Source of the DNA: Phoronis australis
Lineage: Eukaryota > Phoronida > Phoronidae
Assembly: GCA_002633005.1 (NCBI GenBank)
Contig: NMRA01000238.1
Span: forward strand, 585,185 to 617,191
Length of the DNA stretch: 32,007 nt
Direction: 5' to 3'
Shown here: piece by piece, positions 30,066 to 32,007 of the stretch
How the letters are laid out: the number at the start of each line of letters is the position of its first letter
Position numbering within the stretch: the first letter of the stretch is position 1
Notes under the pieces: model-generated
Databases searched by the model: none
Told to the model about the DNA's origin: nothing
The model's input: the letters and a program-made list of their open reading frames with translations, nothing else
Position numbers and translations under genes: made by a program

Positions 30066-30503
30066 TCATAACCGTAGCGGATGAGTCTGCGGCGTTTGAA
30101 AAAAATCGGACGCCAGCAGACTCTCCGGTACGTCTGCTACCACCACAGGCATATGCCTGGTTCTTCCCCGTATCTCCACCTCCAGCGAAAAAATGTCGAC
30201 CACTTCCGCCACACATTCCCTCCGGTCATATCGGACCTGGGCGTATTGGGTGTCGATTTCTTTCACGCCACCCCACGACTGTCTGTCGCACGAGAGTCCT
30301 TGTGGAGTCCGGTTACCCCCGTGCTGCACGCTTGCGAAATCTGCAAGCGACAATACGGTGGCGTCTGCCGTGGGATCGACGCGGAAGACGATCCACTGTC
30401 CTTCCACTGAGGCGTCCAATCGGACAGCGGGTAGCGTTTTATAGGTTGGTTCGGCCATTTTTTCCTGCAATAGTTTCATAAGTTCCTTTAGATATCGTAA
30501 CAA
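30066..30503 (-). CDS. retropepsin-like ORF downstream of envelope
   Basis: The frame encodes up to 145 residues; the first ATG gives about 137 (start 30479) and another lies 7 codons further. WIVFRVDPTADATVLSLADF (37-56) resembles the retropepsin strand carrying the active-site D-T/S-G, and the segment MPVVVADVPESLLASDFF (118-135) resembles the 'vVad...LLGsDFl' end of that fold. The Asp-Thr-Gly triad is not intact: it reads Asp-Pro-Thr-Ala-Asp, and LLG is LLA, so catalysis is doubtful. It lies 100 bases 3' of the envelope stop and before the polypurine tract, an odd place for a protease, normally 5' of reverse transcriptase. A TATTGCAG acceptor-like site just before the second ATG could allow spliced expression. 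Fold assignment is by eye. Confidence 0.6.
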   Translation of the reverse strand: MLRYLKELMKLLQEKMAEPTYKTLPAVRLDASVEGQWIVFRVDPTADATVLSLADFASVQHGGNRTPQGLSCDRQSWGGVKEIDTQYAQVRYDRRECVAEVVDIFSLEVEIRGRTRHMPVVVADVPESLLASDFFQTPQTHPLRL

Positions 30504-30602
30504 TTGTCAATGTTAATAACCACCTCCTTTCTGACGACTATCTAGCGTACTCTACGTGTAAGGTTCAGAAGTACTACTACGGTATCTACCGACAGCTCGG
30601 AG
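30504..30602. other. spacer between the envelope-like and retropepsin-like ORFs
   Basis: About 100 bases with no recognisable motif. The short distance suggests both ORFs belong to one element. Confidence 0.5.
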
Positions 30603-32007
30603 TCACATGGAGGTTTCCTTCAGGTCCTCTCCAGTTCCCGGATCCAAGGTAGGGTACATACGTCGGACAAACTGCTTCATCTCGATTGGTTTGCCATTCC
30701 ACTGAGTCGATACGGTCTGGTGGTCGTCAGCACTGGGTTTCTCCCCAGCCGGTGACGTCTGTCGGGCATCGTTCGGTGCGCTCATGAGTGCGAACGCTGG
30801 CGGTGCAGTGGCAACTGGACGACTACCATCGGTTACTACAGGCTGATACTGTTCAAGTATGGCACGTGCAATTTGTCTACGTTTCAAGAAAACAATCAAC
30901 CCCAAAATTAATAGCGATGCTGCTATTCCTAGAGCGACATATAACCTAAATTCATTATCGGGGGTCCAAGGTTTTGGAGTTTCCAGGTTTCGTAAATCAG
31001 TGACTAAACCATCCAGGGGAATTTCGGGTAAGTGAGCGAGGCGTGACGGTATTTTTACTTCCACATGTTTAGGAAAGGCTGTAATATAAGGAGACCACAT
31101 TGTGAAAGATCCTTTCCGAATTCTCAAAACTCGAGCGAAGCTATCAGGATGCTCGTATCTAGATTCCCTGTGAAAAGTCCCTAGGAGGGTCATGGTTGGG
31201 TGTGTGGCCTGGCATCCGTAATCGACGTGTATCATATTTACCCCAACGTCCACCGTAACTGATTTAGTGTTAGTGCGACTGTGGTTGCACAGGAGGGCAA
31301 ATCTTGTAATCTCGTTACTAACTANTTCCAAATTCTCAAAACTCGAGCGAAGCTATCAGGACGCTCGTATCTAGATTCCCTGTGAACAGTTCCCAGGAGG
31401 GTCATAGTTGGGTGTGTGGCCTGGCATCCGTAATCGACGTGTATCATATTTACCCCAAAGTCCACCGTAACTGATTTAGTGTTAGTGCGACTGTGGTTGC
31501 ACAGGAGGGCAAATCTTGTAATCTCGTTACTAACTACAGCGTACCAGCCAGATCTCAGATATATGGCCTGTGGTAAGGCTGTATTTGTTTTAATAAAAAC
31601 ACGACAGAGCCTTTTGATAGCATTGTCAAACTTCATGAACAGAGCCACCACACAATCTTTGCTCAGATTAACAGGCCGTAACGGTTGTCGGGTTTCACAA
31701 AAACTAAGCGACGAGCACGCCTTCATGCTGGCATAATCTAGTAAGGCATAGGACGTTCGTTCTGGGTTTATGGCTAACGCCGTGGCCTCAAATGAATACT
31801 TTGCCAAAATGTGAGGGCGGTTGGAATTAGGGAAGGGAGCCGGTAAATTATGAATTTGAAATAATTCCATACGTGCGTAAGTGTCAATTAATGAAATCCG
31901 AAACGTGACCAAGATTCGTCCATTTTCCCACGCAGTATGACACGGGAGAGACTTATAATATTGGAACAACTCCGTGTCAGGATCAAAAGGTAATTTTAAA
32001 TGGCGTG
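30603..32007 (-). CDS. retroelement envelope-like glycoprotein, partial, interrupted at a single N
   Basis: The frame is open from the window edge (32007) to the false duplication at 31114-31536, and continues in another frame to a stop at 30603. It shows a Cys-rich ectodomain, a hydrophobic segment of about 20 residues (30885-30944) followed at once by basic residues, and a tail of about 90 residues: a type I membrane protein layout. The general spacing of Cys and the aromatic-rich pattern recall the F-protein-like envelopes of errantivirus-type elements; that is inference. The 212-base offset of the duplication accounts exactly for the frame change, so the break is probably an assembly fault rather than a mutation. 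The N-terminus lies outside the window. With the LTR it forms the 3' part of an endogenous retrovirus-like element. Confidence 0.7.
31114..31536. repeat. 211-bp direct duplication around a single N (probable false duplication)
   Basis: 31114-31324 and 31326-31536 are the same sequence with about seven substitutions (roughly 97 percent identical), separated only by the N at 31325. This looks like two overlapping contig ends, perhaps from two haplotypes or two element copies, joined without merging. Confidence 0.85.

Noticed and set aside
30081-30444. Plus-strand open frames opposite the retropepsin-like ORF
   Set aside because: The minus-strand frame has motif support and fits the element's orientation.
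1-32007. tRNA, rRNA or other structured RNA genes
   Set aside because: I looked for tRNA A/B boxes and cloverleaf arms and for rRNA-like blocks and found none convincing; a tRNAscan or Infernal run would be needed to exclude diverged ones.

Overview
This is animal nuclear DNA from a repeat-rich genome, most likely a marine invertebrate; I cannot name the species. The evidence is genes split by GT-AG introns, a mitochondrial pyruvate dehydrogenase component, a THAP-type zinc finger, non-LTR and LTR retroelements, several DNA transposons, CA microsatellites, an 857-base N gap and a single-N join. Nothing is arranged as a prokaryotic operon.

Layout. 1-2184 is the 3' flank of the first gene, with short tandem repeats. 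2185-10047 (minus strand) holds the last four visible coding exons of PDHX, the E3-binding protein of the pyruvate dehydrogenase complex. They join in frame into about 187 residues ending at a stop. Its 5.2-kb intron carries a decayed LINE, a 97-bp x 4 tandem array, an inverted repeat pair and a TCA-rich microsatellite. 10610-13334 is a composite repeat: a 433-bp tandem array split by a 1.46-kb hairpin-ended insertion. 14256-16681 and 25695-26954 are two members of one DNA transposon family with matched terminal inverted repeats, TA target duplications and arrays of a GGGCG(G/C)TTAA motif; the second carries a nested 168-bp MITE. 17038-19694 is a TTAA-flanked element that begins with a THAP-domain remnant and carries CRE and YY1-like sites. 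19853-20630 is a reverse transcriptase fragment running into the N gap. 22936-23931 is an intact single-exon aldo-keto reductase. 28715-32007 is the 3' part of a minus-strand LTR retroelement: an envelope-like ORF open to the window edge, a small retropepsin-like ORF, a polypurine tract and one 876-bp LTR.

Only PDHX and the aldo-keto reductase look like host genes. PDHX tethers E3 to the mitochondrial pyruvate dehydrogenase core; the reductase is a predicted cytosolic NADPH-dependent carbonyl reductase. They are on opposite strands with about 13 kb of mainly transposon-derived DNA between them, and nothing suggests they act together. The lipoyl and subunit-binding half of PDHX was not found, so the reductase may lie inside a PDHX intron, or the missing exons may lie in the N gap or beyond the window.

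Most unusual are the LTR element with a protease-like ORF 3' of envelope, the THAP/TTAA element with an inverted CRE-containing repeat, the TA-flanked transposon family with same-direction subterminal arrays, and a likely false assembly duplication at the single N.
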